A stretch of DNA of 64,000 nucleotides from Anaerolinea sp. (GCA_020723805.1 DYID01000018.1:1-64000); one strand, 5' to 3'. Positions 18,326-30,069 are shown, counted from the stretch's first letter. Notes: generated by a model from the letters alone, not told the origin. Numbers and translations are program-made.

Positions 18326-18382
18326 GAGCGAATTGTACAACACTCGCCAGAGGGCGGCAAAAAGGGTGAAGGTCAAACCTGA

Positions 18383-18388
18383 TACAAT
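18383..18388 (+). promoter_or_regulatory. -10 box of the antiporter module, leaderless-type spacing
   Basis: TACAAT (in GATACAAT) ends seven bases before the ATG at 18396. This predicts a leaderless first gene. No clear -35 element is seen. Confidence 0.45.
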
Positions 18389-18395
18389 TGCGCCG

Positions 18396-19958
18396 ATGTT
18401 TCTCCTGATCACGGTTGGCATCCTGATTTCGACCGCCTTGATTTTGCTGATCTTGCGGTTCGCCCTGCCGTCGTTTCGGTTTGCCTGGCTGACGGCGGCG
18501 GGCGGCGCACTGCTGGCATGGGGGAGCATGTTTTTCTGGCAGGCGGGAATGCCGGCGCAGATTCGATTTCCGCTGTGGCAGCCAGAGAACATTTTTCGGC
18601 AATCCCCCTCCTTTGTGCTGGACGGCATCTCGTGGGCGTTTGCGTTCAGCGTGGTTACTGTCGGTTTGAGCGTCATTGTGACTTCGGTGGCGCGTGAGAA
18701 CTTCCCCGGCTTGCTTGGCTGGGTGGGCGTGCTGGCAATGACAGCGATTGGTGTGCTTGCCGTGACCGCCGGCAATCCGCTGACGCTCGTGCTGTTGTGG
18801 GCGGCGATGGATTTGACGGAATTCATCGCCCAGATGCGCTTCGTGGAGGAACCCCGCCTGAGCGAGCGCGCCGTCATTTCCTTCGCTTCGCGCGTGACGG
18901 GAATCCTGATTCTGCTTTGGGCGGGCATGGTCAGCGCCGCGGAGGGCGCCGAGCTCAACTTTCTCTCGCCGCCGCCGCGCGCGGGGTTGTATCTCGTTGT
19001 TGCGGCGGCATTTCGGCTCGGCATCCTGCCGCTTCACCTGCCGTATGCCAGTGAGTCCTCTTTTCGGCGCGGCTTCGGCACCACCCTGCGGACGGTCTCG
19101 GCGGGGTCGAGCCTGATTTTGTTGGCGCGCGTCCCGTTGAGCGGGATTGAGTCTCCCATCACACCTTATCTGATTCTGCTGGTTGCCGCCGCCGCCCTCT
19201 ACGGAGGCTGGATGTGGTTGAGGTCGCCGGATGAACTGGCGGGGCGTCCCTTCTGGCTGATTGGTATGGGCGGGCTGGCGGTCGCCGCCGCCCTGCGCGG
19301 CAACCCGATTGGCGCAACCGCATGGAGTTGTGCGCTGATGCTGGCGGGCGGCGCGTTGTTTCTCGTCTCTGCCGAAAATCGCTGGCAGGATAAAGCCCTG
19401 CTCATCGGCGCATGGGGGGCTTCGTCTTTGCCGTTTTCGCTCACTGCCAGCGGCTGGGTCAGCCAGGGCGGGCGGTTTTGGTACGCCGTTCCATTCCTGA
19501 TTGCGGCGCAGGTCATGCTCTTGGCAGGATACATCCGCATGAGCCGCCGCGCTCCCCAGCGCAGCGGTTTCGAGAATCAGCCCATCTGGGCGAAAAACGT
19601 CTATCCCTTCGGCATTTACGTCATTTTGTTCACCATCCTGCTTCTCGGATGGTTCGGCTGGGAGGGCGCTCTGCAAACCGGCAACTGGGTCGCCGCCCTG
19701 TTCGCCGCCCTGCTCACCCTCTTTTTGCTCTGGCTGGCGGTGCGTGTCCGCGCCCTCAATCCGGTCCGCGCGCATTGGGTGCGTTCTGCCGAAGCCGCCT
19801 GGCTGGACGCCGTCTATCAAACGGTTTGGGAAACCTACCGTGCGTTGAGGCGGCTGACCGCCCTGTTTTCGAGCGTGCTGGAGGGCGAAAGCGGGGTGAT
19901 GTGGACTTTGCTCTTTCTGGTTTTGTTCATTACCTTCCTCATTCAAGGGACTCCCTGA
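18396..19958 (+). CDS. Complex I/Mrp antiporter-like membrane subunit (NuoL/M/N family, divergent)
   Basis: 520 residues with about 14 hydrophobic helices. The region around residues 126-150 (GNPLTLVLLWAAMDLTEFI) aligns by pattern with TM5 of NuoM/NuoN, where a Glu is normally buried; here the position is Ala-Ala with Asp139 nearby. Residues 203-216 (AAAFRLGILPLHLP) match the TM7 motif in which a Lys precedes FP.H.WLP; here Arg207 takes its place. The family was recognised from these motifs and the overall hydropathy, not from an alignment. First gene of a three-gene module that has no hydrogenase or NADH-oxidising subunits around it. Confidence 0.65.
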   Translation: MFLLITVGILISTALILLILRFALPSFRFAWLTAAGGALLAWGSMFFWQAGMPAQIRFPLWQPENIFRQSPSFVLDGISWAFAFSVVTVGLSVIVTSVARENFPGLLGWVGVLAMTAIGVLAVTAGNPLTLVLLWAAMDLTEFIAQMRFVEEPRLSERAVISFASRVTGILILLWAGMVSAAEGAELNFLSPPPRAGLYLVVAAAFRLGILPLHLPYASESSFRRGFGTTLRTVSAGSSLILLARVPLSGIESPITPYLILLVAAAALYGGWMWLRSPDELAGRPFWLIGMGGLAVAAALRGNPIGATAWSCALMLAGGALFLVSAENRWQDKALLIGAWGASSLPFSLTASGWVSQGGRFWYAVPFLIAAQVMLLAGYIRMSRRAPQRSGFENQPIWAKNVYPFGIYVILFTILLLGWFGWEGALQTGNWVAALFAALLTLFLLWLAVRVRALNPVRAHWVRSAEAAWLDAVYQTVWETYRALRRLTALFSSVLEGESGVMWTLLFLVLFITFLIQGTP

Positions 19959-19961
19959 ACC

Positions 19962-20585
19962 ATGCCGCCGTTTCTTTCTTCGGTTGTCCTTCTGCTGCTT
20001 ACTGTGACCTCAGTGGGCATCCTGCTGGCGCATCAGTGGCGCTGGCTGGTTATCTTCCTGGCGGTGCAATACGTGGGCGTCTTCCTCTTCGCGTTGGAGC
20101 ATCTTCCTCTCGGCATGGCAACGGTCAAGGTGATTGCCGGCTGGATGGGCGCCGCCATTCTGGCAATGACGCGCTCCTATGACGATGAAGCGGAGAAAGC
20201 GGGAGATTTCCTCCCACAGGGACGCTTCTTCCGCCTGACCGCCGCCGCCATCGTCGGTTTGATTGCCTTTACCGCCGCCCCTCAGGTGGATGCGCTGATG
20301 GGAGATGCCGGCGCGGCGCTCGCCGCCGGAAGTCTCTTGTTGGTTGGCATGGGGCTGCTCCACCTCGGCATGACCGATCAGCCCATGCGCGTCACTGCCG
20401 GGCTGATGACCGTGCTGGCGGGCTTCGAGGTGCTGTATGCCGCCGTCGAAAATTCCGTCCTCGTCGCGGCTTTGCTTGCCGTCATCACCCTCGGGCTTGC
20501 CCTGACCGGCGCCTACCTGATGACCGCCGCCCGCCTTGCCGAAGAACTCTCAGCCGAAGAAAAAGAAGAAGCGGAGGCGGCATGA
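19962..20585 (+). CDS. HyfE/NuoK-like membrane protein
   Basis: 207 residues, about six hydrophobic helices. The segment from residue 140 (MRVTAGLMTVLAGFEVLYAA and the following NSVLVAALLAVITLGLALTGAYL) resembles the end of hydrogenase-4 component E, itself NuoK-related. The tail is acidic (ELSAEEKEEAEAA). It begins three bases after the preceding stop and overlaps the next gene by four bases, so all three are one transcription unit. Assignment is tentative; it could be a lineage-specific membrane protein. Confidence 0.55.
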   Translation: MPPFLSSVVLLLLTVTSVGILLAHQWRWLVIFLAVQYVGVFLFALEHLPLGMATVKVIAGWMGAAILAMTRSYDDEAEKAGDFLPQGRFFRLTAAAIVGLIAFTAAPQVDALMGDAGAALAAGSLLLVGMGLLHLGMTDQPMRVTAGLMTVLAGFEVLYAAVENSVLVAALLAVITLGLALTGAYLMTAARLAEELSAEEKEEAEAA

Positions 20586-21979
20586 ACGCGCCCCTCATCT
20601 GGATTGTTTTCCCTGCCGCCCTTGCCCTGCTGCTGATGCTGACCCAAAACAAACGCCTGCTGAGCCTGAGCGGCGGAGCGGTCGCCGCCTTTTTGGCAAT
20701 CGCCGCCCAATTCGTCCCGCTGGAAGAGGCGTTTCGCGTGGGGAGCATGTCCATCCGCATCGAATCGTCTTTGAACATCCTGGGGCGGCAACTCATCATC
20801 CAACCCTCGGAGGGACCGCTCTTGGCGCTCCTCTATGGCGCAACCGCCCTGTGGTTCTTCGGCGCCGAAGCCTCGCAATCGGCGTCCAAATTCGTGCCGC
20901 TGGGGTTTCTCATCACCTCGCTGATGATTGCCTCCATCGCCGTCGAGCCGTTTCTTTACGCCGCGCTTTTCATTGAGATGGTCGTCCTGCTCTCCGTCCC
21001 GCTGGTCACCAGTCTCTATCAACCGCCCGGCAAGGGCATCATCCGCTTTTTGATTTATCAGACGCTTGCCATGCCGTTCATCCTGCTCTCCGGCTGGCTG
21101 CTGGCGGGCGTGGAATCCAGCCCCGGCAACCTGAGCCTCGCCGCGCAATCTGCCGCTGTGCTTGGGCTGGGCTTTGCCTTTCTGCTTTCCATCTTCCCCC
21201 TCTATCACTGGATGCCCATGCTGATGGAGGAAGCGCCGCCGTTCGCCGCGGGCTTCCTGCTCTGGATTTTGCCCACCGTCACGCTGATATTCGGCGCAGG
21301 CTTCATTGACCGTTATTCCTGGCTGCGCACTTCACCCGAACTGATCGTTGTCCTGCGATACTCCGGTCTCATCATGCTCGTCACCGGCGGAGTGTGGGCG
21401 GCGTTCCAAAATCACCTCGGGCGGATCATGGCATACGGCGTCGTTGCGGAAACGGGCTTTGCCCTGCTCGCGCTCAGCCTGGACCTGAGGCTGGGCATCC
21501 CCATCCTGTTTTTGCTCTTCCCCGCCCGCGCCCTCGGGCTGGCGCTCTGGTCGCTGGCGCTGACCGTCCTCAAGCCGCACGCCGACTCACTGCGCTACAG
21601 TCAGGTGCGCGGGGCATTACGCCAATTTCCCCTTGCCGTGACAGGCATCGTCCTTGCCTCTCTGTCGGTCAGTGGATTGCCGCTGCTGGCAGGGTTTCCT
21701 CCCCGTTTGGCATTATGGGACAGTCTGGCGCGCGTCGCGCCGGATGCCGCGCTTTGGATGGGAGTGGGCGTCGTCGGCTTGTTCACCGCCTCCTTCCGCA
21801 TGTTGGCAGTGATGAGCATGGCAGAGGAGTACAGCGGCTGGGAGTTGGGAGAAAACTGGCTGCAGGGCATCATGCTCGGGCTGGGTGCGACCGGGCTTTT
21901 CATCCTGGGGATCTTTCCGCAAACCGTGCAATACTTCCTCGCCGCCCTTCCGTCCATGTTCGAGCATCTCGGACGTTGA
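20582..21979 (+). CDS. Second antiporter-like membrane subunit (NuoN/HyfF-like, key lysines missing)
   Basis: 465 residues, about 13 hydrophobic helices. Glu132 in LYAALFIEMVVLLSVPL occupies the conserved TM5 glutamate position of NuoM/N. The TM7 motif is kept in outline (AFLLSIFPLYHWMPMLMEEA, residues about 199-218), but the usual Lys before FP is Ser203, and the next conserved Lys (LLK.G) is Trp228 in GFLLWIL. GRIMAYGVVAETGFALLAL matches the AYSS..H.G segment with Glu in place of His. Proton pathways may therefore be rebuilt or lost. It starts inside the previous gene (ATGA overlap). Confidence 0.65.
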   Translation: MNAPLIWIVFPAALALLLMLTQNKRLLSLSGGAVAAFLAIAAQFVPLEEAFRVGSMSIRIESSLNILGRQLIIQPSEGPLLALLYGATALWFFGAEASQSASKFVPLGFLITSLMIASIAVEPFLYAALFIEMVVLLSVPLVTSLYQPPGKGIIRFLIYQTLAMPFILLSGWLLAGVESSPGNLSLAAQSAAVLGLGFAFLLSIFPLYHWMPMLMEEAPPFAAGFLLWILPTVTLIFGAGFIDRYSWLRTSPELIVVLRYSGLIMLVTGGVWAAFQNHLGRIMAYGVVAETGFALLALSLDLRLGIPILFLLFPARALGLALWSLALTVLKPHADSLRYSQVRGALRQFPLAVTGIVLASLSVSGLPLLAGFPPRLALWDSLARVAPDAALWMGVGVVGLFTASFRMLAVMSMAEEYSGWELGENWLQGIMLGLGATGLFILGIFPQTVQYFLAALPSMFEHLGR

Positions 21980-22022
21980 GGCGGTATAATCACACGGAAT
22001 TTAAGAAAGCGCCGGAGGCAGC

Positions 22023-23222
22023 ATGGATTTCGAACAAATCGTCAAACGCCTGCAATGGCTGGACGAGGAACACCGCAAGGACAAAGCCGTCATCGCCGCG
22101 CTGGAACAGCGCATTGCGGCTTATGAGGGCAGCCTCGACACGGTTGCCAAACAAATCAAACCCCTCGAAAAACAAATCAACGGGCTTTTGCCCGCTTCCA
22201 CGCGCATAGACCAATTCGAAGTGCTGGTGGCAAAACTGCGCGAAGAAATGAAGAACGCCCTCGAAGAACTCGACAAAAAATATCAAAAGCGCGAAAAGGA
22301 ACTCACTGCACAGCGGCAAAAGGACTTGGAACCCTTTCACAAGGAAATCGAAGCGCTCAAGAAATCGCTCGCCGAAATTCCGGTCCTCAAACGCGAACTC
22401 AAACTTCGCAGCGCCGCTGAAAACCGCCTGCAGGTGGAAATTGACGAACTAAAACCGCCCCTCGAAGAGGTCAAGCGCATTGCTGAAGACGCCATCCGCG
22501 TGCAAAGGGTCTTCGATGAAAACCGCAAGCAGGACATGAAGCGCATCGCCGACCTGCAGGGTGAAATTGCCGCCCTGCGCAAGCGAATTGACGAGGCGCG
22601 CGTCAAAGTGGATACCAGCGTGGATGCCTTCCGTCATTTGGAAAATCGCTTCAAGGAACTGCTCGCATCGGAAGCAGAGCGCAAAGCCGCGCAGGCGGAA
22701 TTCATCGAAAAACAGTCCATCGCCTACCTCGACCGCGAACGCGCCTTCAAAGAATGGAATAACAGTTATCAGGAATTTCAAAAGCAGGTCGAACGGCTCG
22801 AAACGCAGTCGGTGGCGCTCGAAGAAACGCTCCGCGCCGCCAAACGCGCCCAGGAAACCTACAACGAACTCAACGCCAAACTGGAACGGCGCATCAACGA
22901 AGTCACCGAAATGCAGCGTCTCGCCGAAGACCGCCTGCGGCAGGAATGGGTCACCTTCAAGGCAGACGACCAGAAACGCTGGACGGGTTACACCCTCTCA
23001 CAGGACGAAATCGGCAAAGACCTGCGCAAAGCCCTGCAAAAACTGGAAGACCGCATCAGCGCCCTCGATGAAGCCTTCCAGGTCACACAGGACAAACTGG
23101 AACAGACCACCGACGCCGCCGAACAGCAGCTTCAGGAACTGATGAACGTTGCCCATGAATGGCTCTCTGCCTACGAGCGCATCATGGGTCACGGCAAGAC
23201 GGCGAAGAAAACGAAAAAATAA
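22023..23222 (+). CDS. Long coiled-coil protein of unknown function
   Basis: 399 residues, almost entirely charged heptad-like helix from about residue 5 to 385. It has no signal peptide or transmembrane helix and ends in a Lys-rich tail (HGKTAKKTKK). There is a -10-like TATAAT at 21986-21991 and a GGAGGC ribosome-binding site, so it is expressed separately from the antiporter genes. Not recognised as a named family; structural or scaffolding roles are typical for such proteins. Codon use is like its neighbours. It is followed by a heptamer-repeat hairpin and selB. Confidence 0.75.
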   Translation: MDFEQIVKRLQWLDEEHRKDKAVIAALEQRIAAYEGSLDTVAKQIKPLEKQINGLLPASTRIDQFEVLVAKLREEMKNALEELDKKYQKREKELTAQRQKDLEPFHKEIEALKKSLAEIPVLKRELKLRSAAENRLQVEIDELKPPLEEVKRIAEDAIRVQRVFDENRKQDMKRIADLQGEIAALRKRIDEARVKVDTSVDAFRHLENRFKELLASEAERKAAQAEFIEKQSIAYLDRERAFKEWNNSYQEFQKQVERLETQSVALEETLRAAKRAQETYNELNAKLERRINEVTEMQRLAEDRLRQEWVTFKADDQKRWTGYTLSQDEIGKDLRKALQKLEDRISALDEAFQVTQDKLEQTTDAAEQQLQELMNVAHEWLSAYERIMGHGKTAKKTKK

Positions 23223-23231
23223 CCTTTATAT

Positions 23232-23284
23232 CTTTCCTCTTTCTTCTTTCGTTTCTTATGCCAAAAAAAGAGGAAAGAAAAGAG
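23232..23284. repeat. Polypurine/polypyrimidine heptamer repeat hairpin before selB
   Basis: Tandem heptamers (CTTTCCT CTTTCTT CTTTCGT TTCTTAT) face a complementary purine arm (AAAGAGG AAAGAAA AGAGACC), forming a long imperfect hairpin in the 71-base gap upstream of selB. The same word family recurs at 50228-50287 and 60985-61035. Confidence 0.6.
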
Positions 23285-23293
23285 ACCAAATCC

Positions 23294-25185
<1,892 letters not shown>

Positions 25186-25189
<4 letters not shown>

Positions 25190-26859
25190 ACATTCTCAAG
25201 CGCGCCCTCAAACCGCCCGAGTTTGCGGATGAGTACACGGCGCAGCAAGCCTACATGCTTCACATGATTCTGTGGGCATTGATGCTTGTGCCGATTCCCT
25301 ACCTGGCTTACATGCTGGTTTTCAATCCGGCCGATTCTGCGCGCGCACTGGCACAGACGATCTTCGGCGAAGCCGCCAACGTTTTGTTGTTGATCATCCT
25401 GCATCGCGGATATGTAAAAGAGGCATCGCTGTTGCAGGTGAGCATCTTATGGATTTTTTTCGCCGCATCAGCGTGGACGGGCGGCGGTGTGCAGGGCGAA
25501 TCGTACCTGGTGGGGTTTACGCTGGTCATTACGATTGCGGGCATCCTGTTGGGATGGCGCGGCACCATCGTGTTCATCCTCCTTTCGCTGGGGATGGGTG
25601 CGCTCATGGTAGAACAGTATCTGCAGGGGCAATTTTCGAGCGGTTTTGCCAGTACGCCGCCGACAACATGGGTGGTCAGCCTGGTTTTGTTTCCGGTCAT
25701 TGCCGTGCTGCAGTGGTTGTCTGCCAGCCGTGTGCAGAGAGCGCTTGCCCGCGCCCGCGCCAGCGAGGAAAAGTATCGCCTGATTTCCAATGTCAGTTCG
25801 GATTATGTCTTCTCCACACAGGTGGAGGCAGATGGCAGTATGCGGCTGAACTGGGTGGCAGGAGCGTTCGAATCAATGACCGGCTACGCCAGCCTCGAGG
25901 AATACCGCGCCAACGGCGGGTGGTTTGCCCATTTGCATCCCGAGGATGTGCCGGCAGACAGAGAGGTGCTGGAAAGGCTGAAAGCCCGCCAGCAGACCAC
26001 CCATGAAGTCCGCACCTATCGCAAGGACGGCGAACTGCGCTGGGTGAGGGTCTATGCCCATCCGGTATGCGATGAGACCTCGAACCGCCTGAAAGCCATC
26101 ATCGGCGCGGTGCAGGATATTACCGAAAGAAAACAAATCGAACAGGAGCGCGAAACGCTCATTCACGAACTCGAAATCCGCAACGCCGAATTGGAGCGCT
26201 TCACCTACACCGTCTCCCATGACCTGAAAGCGCCGCTGGTGACCATCACCGGCTTCCTCGGCTTTCTGGAAAAAGACACCGCAAGCGGTGACCGGGAACG
26301 GGTCAAAAGCGGCATCGAGCGCATCTCCGGCGCGGCAAAGAAAATGGAGGCGCTGCTCAACGACCTGCTCGAACTCTCCCGCATCGGACGGTTGATGAAC
26401 CCGCCCGAAGACGTCTCCTTCCTGGAAATTGTCCACGAAGCCATAGACCGTCTGCGCGGACGGCTGGACAAAATCAACGCCATCGTCGAAATTCAACGCG
26501 ACCTGCCCGTCGTCCGCGGCGACCGCATCCGCCTGGTGGAAGTGGTTCAAAACCTGATAGATAACGCCGCCAAATACGCCAAGCCCGGCGTGCGGGCGCA
26601 CATCGAAATCGGCACCAGCGGCGTCAATGGTCATGGCTACCCGATCTTCTACGTGCGCGATAACGGCATCGGCATCGAACCGCAATATCACGAGCGCATC
26701 TTCGGCTTGTTCAACAAACTGGACGCCCAAAGCGAAGGAACGGGAATTGGTTTATCATTAGTCAAAAGAATCGTCGAAATCCACCGCGGACATATCTGGG
26801 TCGAGTCGGAAAAAGGCAAAGGCGCCACTTTCCGGTTTTCCCTGCCGCCCCCGCCCTAA
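25186..26859 (+). CDS. Membrane PAS-domain sensor histidine kinase
   Basis: 557 residues. Five to six transmembrane helices (about 22-180), a PAS domain with PAC (about 190-318; EEKYRLISNVSSDYVF, LRWVRVYAHPV, GAVQDITERK), a HisKA dimerisation domain with phospho-acceptor His345 (YTVSHDLKAPL), then HATPase with N box (LIDNAAKYA), G1 (DNGIGI) and G2 (GTGIGLSLVKRI). It autophosphorylates and passes phosphate to a response regulator, but none is encoded beside it. ATG overlaps selB by four bases, so it is probably cotranscribed with selB, which is odd. Confidence 0.92.
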
Positions 26860-26869
26860 AGGAGTAATC

Positions 26870-27538
26870 ATGTGCGGACGCTTCACTCTCACGGTTGACC
26901 CCGCTCAATTTCAAGACACCTTCCCCGGCTTCCTCTTCCCGGCGAAGTTTGCGCCGCGCTACAACATCGCTCCCTCCCAGCCTGTGCTGGCAATCCCCAA
27001 CGACGAGCGCAACGCCGCCGACTTTTTCATTTGGGGTCTCATCCCCATGTGGGCAAAGGACCCGTCCATCGGCTCGCGCCTCATCAACGCCCGCAGCGAA
27101 ACGCTCGCCGAAAAACCGTCTTTCCGCGGATCGTTCAAATACAAACGCTGTCTCATCCTCGCCGACGGCTTCTACGAATGGAAAACCGTCGCCGGCAAAA
27201 AAAACAAGACGCCCTACTACATTCACCTGACAGACCGCCGTCCCTTTGCCTTCGCCGGTCTGTGGGATGTCTGGGAAAGCCCCGACGGTTCCAGCCTCAA
27301 GACCTGCACCATCATCACCACCGAGCCCAACGAACTGATGGCGACTCTGCACAACCGTATGCCGGCCATCCTGCACCCGCGCGATTACGCCAAATGGCTG
27401 GACCCCTCGCCTCAGACTCCCGAAAGCCTGCTTCCCCTCCTCAAGCCTTACCCCGCTGAAGCCATGACCGCCTACCCCGTCTCGACGCTGGTCAACAAAC
27501 CCGGCAACGATTCGCCCGAACTCATTGCTCCCGCGTAA
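26870..27538 (+). CDS. yedK: HMCES/YedK-type SOS response-associated protein
   Basis: 222 residues. Proteins of this family form a covalent thiazolidine link between Cys2 and abasic sites in single-stranded DNA, protecting them. All key residues are in place: Cys2 in MCGRF, Asn in RYNIAPSQP, Glu in ADGFYEWK and His in LHNRMPAIL. Start ATG at 26870 has AAAGGAG upstream. Ten bases follow the kinase stop, so it may belong to the same transcript; MFS gene next. Confidence 0.93.
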   Translation: MCGRFTLTVDPAQFQDTFPGFLFPAKFAPRYNIAPSQPVLAIPNDERNAADFFIWGLIPMWAKDPSIGSRLINARSETLAEKPSFRGSFKYKRCLILADGFYEWKTVAGKKNKTPYYIHLTDRRPFAFAGLWDVWESPDGSSLKTCTIITTEPNELMATLHNRMPAILHPRDYAKWLDPSPQTPESLLPLLKPYPAEAMTAYPVSTLVNKPGNDSPELIAPA

Positions 27539-27556
27539 CCCCACCGTCCCGTCAAC

Positions 27557-28846
27557 GTGAATCAACTCAAGACAAAACTCACCGAGCGGTTTCCCGCGCT
27601 CGCCTCACGCGACTACGTCATTTTCGTCGTTGGGCAGCTGCTCTCCGTCATCGGCACATGGGCGCAATCCACCGCCCTGCCCTACCTTGCCTACCGCATC
27701 TCGGGGCGTCCCTTCGACCTGGGGCTGATCGGTTTCTCGAACACCCTCCCCACCCTGCTCTTTGCCCTGCCCGCCGGCGTGCTGGTGGAACGCTGGGACA
27801 AGCGCCAAACGGTCATCGTGTTGCAAGCCGTCATGGCGCTGCAGGCGTTTGGGCTGGCATGGCTCGCCTACACCAACCGTCTCCAAATCTGGCATATCAT
27901 TGCGCTGGCGTTCTTCTTCGGTTCGGCGGTGTCCATCGAAGTGACCGCCCGCCAATCCATGCTGATCGAACTGGCAGGGCGCGAGGCGCTGCCCAGCGCC
28001 ATCGCTTTGCAAACCACCGCCTTCAACACCGGGCGCGTGCTCGGACCGATGCTGGCGGCGTGGCTTATTTCTGCCACAGGCAGCGAGGGGAGCGTGTTTT
28101 TGGCTAACGGGATCAGTTTCTTGTTTGTGATTGCGGGTCTGCTCGTGGCGAGGACCCGTTTCAAGGTCCGGAAAGAGGCGAAAGCGAAAGGCGGCTTGAA
28201 GGAGGAATTCCGGGCGGGCATTGCCTACATCCGCAGCAGTCCGGTCGTCCTGTCGGTCATTCTGATGGCGGCGCTGGTGGGCTTTTTCGGTGTTCCGTTG
28301 ACTCAACAGATTCCGGCGGTGGCGCGCGATGTGCTCAAGTCGGCGCTGGATACGGAGACGGCGATTGCCACCCGCACGAGCAACCTGTATGCGGCGCAGG
28401 GCGTGGGCGCGTTGACCGCCGCGTTTCTCGCCGCGTATCTCGCTTCTGCAAACCGGCAAAATATGCTGATGCTGGGACAGGCGTCGTTTGTGTTTCCGAT
28501 TATCGCGCTGGGCTTCGTAAGGGATGTCAACGCGGCGCTGTTTTTGCTGGCGCTGGTGGGCTGGGGAACGGTCACGCAGTTGGTAACGATGAATACGCTG
28601 ATTCAGGTGGAAGTGCCGGACCACTTGCGCGGACGAGTGTTCAGCGTGTACTTTTGGGCGTTGCAAGGGGTGGCGCCGTTTGGGAGCATAGTCATCGGCT
28701 GGATGGCGCAAACTTGGAATGTGCCGGTGACGATCATCGTGGGAGGGACGACGTGTCTCATCGGCATTTTGGCAATCCGCTTGACCCTGCGGAAAAAAGA
28801 GACACAGCAAGAAGCGGCACAGGGCGCAGGGGAATCGTCGGGTTAA
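27557..28846 (+). CDS. MFS transporter, EntS/MefA-like
   Basis: 429 residues, GTG start at 27557 soon after the yedK stop. About 12 hydrophobic helices. Hallmarks of the EntS/DHA3 group are visible: FVVGQLLSVIGTWAQ, the helix 2-3 loop with GVLVERWDKRQTV, and the post-helix-4 segment EVTARQSMLIELAGREALPSAIALQTTAFNTGR. Members export macrolides, siderophores or other small molecules; the substrate here is unknown. The C-terminus is a charged tail (RKKETQQEAAQGAGESSG). Confidence 0.88.
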   Translation: MNQLKTKLTERFPALASRDYVIFVVGQLLSVIGTWAQSTALPYLAYRISGRPFDLGLIGFSNTLPTLLFALPAGVLVERWDKRQTVIVLQAVMALQAFGLAWLAYTNRLQIWHIIALAFFFGSAVSIEVTARQSMLIELAGREALPSAIALQTTAFNTGRVLGPMLAAWLISATGSEGSVFLANGISFLFVIAGLLVARTRFKVRKEAKAKGGLKEEFRAGIAYIRSSPVVLSVILMAALVGFFGVPLTQQIPAVARDVLKSALDTETAIATRTSNLYAAQGVGALTAAFLAAYLASANRQNMLMLGQASFVFPIIALGFVRDVNAALFLLALVGWGTVTQLVTMNTLIQVEVPDHLRGRVFSVYFWALQGVAPFGSIVIGWMAQTWNVPVTIIVGGTTCLIGILAIRLTLRKKETQQEAAQGAGESSG

Positions 28847-28920
28847 TGGCAGGTTAGCGTGCAGCAGGGCGCATTGACGCTCGTTTTTTGGGCATGTTAT
28901 GATGCCGTGCGGAGTTTCTA

Positions 28921-30057
28921 ATGAGCAAAGAGCATTCACGCGGACTTTTAAGCAGATTTTTCAATTTTTTCGTTCAGTTGGGGCTGGGAGAGGGATTACT
29001 GCGCGTCGGCACGGGGATATTGTCGCTGGTGTTGGTGGGAGTGGTGATTGCCGCCATTCGGACGAGCGCCACCCGCGCAGAGGCAGTGGAGGCGGCGAAG
29101 ACGCCGGTCGTGGTGCCAACTGTCAGCGCGGGAGGAGGCGGGAGCGTCCCTCAGCCGGTGGTGGATGTGTTCGAGGGCGTGCCGCGTTTGGCGCAAGAAC
29201 GGACGATCATCCCCTCGCGCCCGCGGCAGGAGATACTCAAGTACACGGTTTTGGAAGGCGATACGATTTTCGGGATTGCCGAGAAATTCGGTTTGAAGCC
29301 CGAAACGATCTTATGGGGAAATTATTATGTCCTGCTGGATAACCCGCATTCGCTCCAGCCCGGTCAGGTGTTGAACATTTTGCCGGTGGATGGGACGTAT
29401 CACGAGTGGCAGCAGGGCGAAGGGTTGAACGCCGTGGCGCGTTATTACGGGGTGAAGCCCGAAGACATCATCAACTATCCCGCCAATCATTTGGATGCCG
29501 CAAGCATCGGCGACTACGCCAACCCGAACATTCCGCCGGGGACGTGGCTAATTGTGCCGGGCGGAAAACGCAATTTTATTTCGTGGAGCGCTCCGCTGGG
29601 TGTGACGCGCGAAAACCCGGCTCTGGCGCGCGTGCTCGGCGAAGGCGCCTGCGGACCGGTCAGCGGCGGCGCGGTGGGCTACGGCAGTTTCATCTGGCCC
29701 TCCAACAAGCACTACCTCTCCGGCTTCGATTATTCGCCCAGCACCAATCACTGGGGCATTGACATTGCCGGCAACGAAGGGGAAGCCGTGTATGCGACGG
29801 ACGCCGGTGTGGTGGTGTATGCCGGCTGGAATAATTACGGCTATGGCAACATGATTATGATAGATCACGGAGGCGGGTTTCAATCGCTGTATGCGCACCT
29901 GAGCGCGCTCAATGTGGTTTGCGGACAGTCCGTCGGGCAGGGAGATGTCATCGGCGCGATTGGCACCACCGGGCGGTCGAGCGGTCCGCATTTGCATTTC
30001 GAGATACGCGCCAGTTCGTCCTTCGTCAACCCGTGGGATGTCTTGCCGGCGCCATAA
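28921..30057 (+). CDS. LysM-LysM-M23 peptidoglycan endopeptidase, membrane-anchored
   Basis: 378 residues. Single transmembrane helix (about 32-52), an extracytoplasmic linker, two LysM modules (about 103-155, YTVLEGDTIFGIAEKFGLKP; about 160-215, the second lacking the canonical start), then M23 LytM domain (about 270-375) with the zinc site complete: H...D in HWGIDIAG and HLHF in GPHLHFEIR. Likely cuts cell-wall cross-links or activates amidases. A TATGAT -10 box lies 18 bases before the ATG. It precedes tRNA-Val. Confidence 0.92.
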   Translation: MSKEHSRGLLSRFFNFFVQLGLGEGLLRVGTGILSLVLVGVVIAAIRTSATRAEAVEAAKTPVVVPTVSAGGGGSVPQPVVDVFEGVPRLAQERTIIPSRPRQEILKYTVLEGDTIFGIAEKFGLKPETILWGNYYVLLDNPHSLQPGQVLNILPVDGTYHEWQQGEGLNAVARYYGVKPEDIINYPANHLDAASIGDYANPNIPPGTWLIVPGGKRNFISWSAPLGVTRENPALARVLGEGACGPVSGGAVGYGSFIWPSNKHYLSGFDYSPSTNHWGIDIAGNEGEAVYATDAGVVVYAGWNNYGYGNMIMIDHGGGFQSLYAHLSALNVVCGQSVGQGDVIGAIGTTGRSSGPHLHFEIRASSSFVNPWDVLPAP

Positions 30058-30069
30058 GCAAAAAATCGC

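Noticed and set aside
17093-19024. 643-codon form of the DUF3048 protein
   Set aside because: The extension before 18325 lies antisense to the antiporter gene and would bury the lipoprotein signal peptide.
18180-19946. Long minus-strand reading frame (588 codons) opposite the antiporter gene
   Set aside because: Composition is Gln/Arg/His-rich shadow sequence of a GC-rich membrane protein gene on the other strand; no start context or homology.
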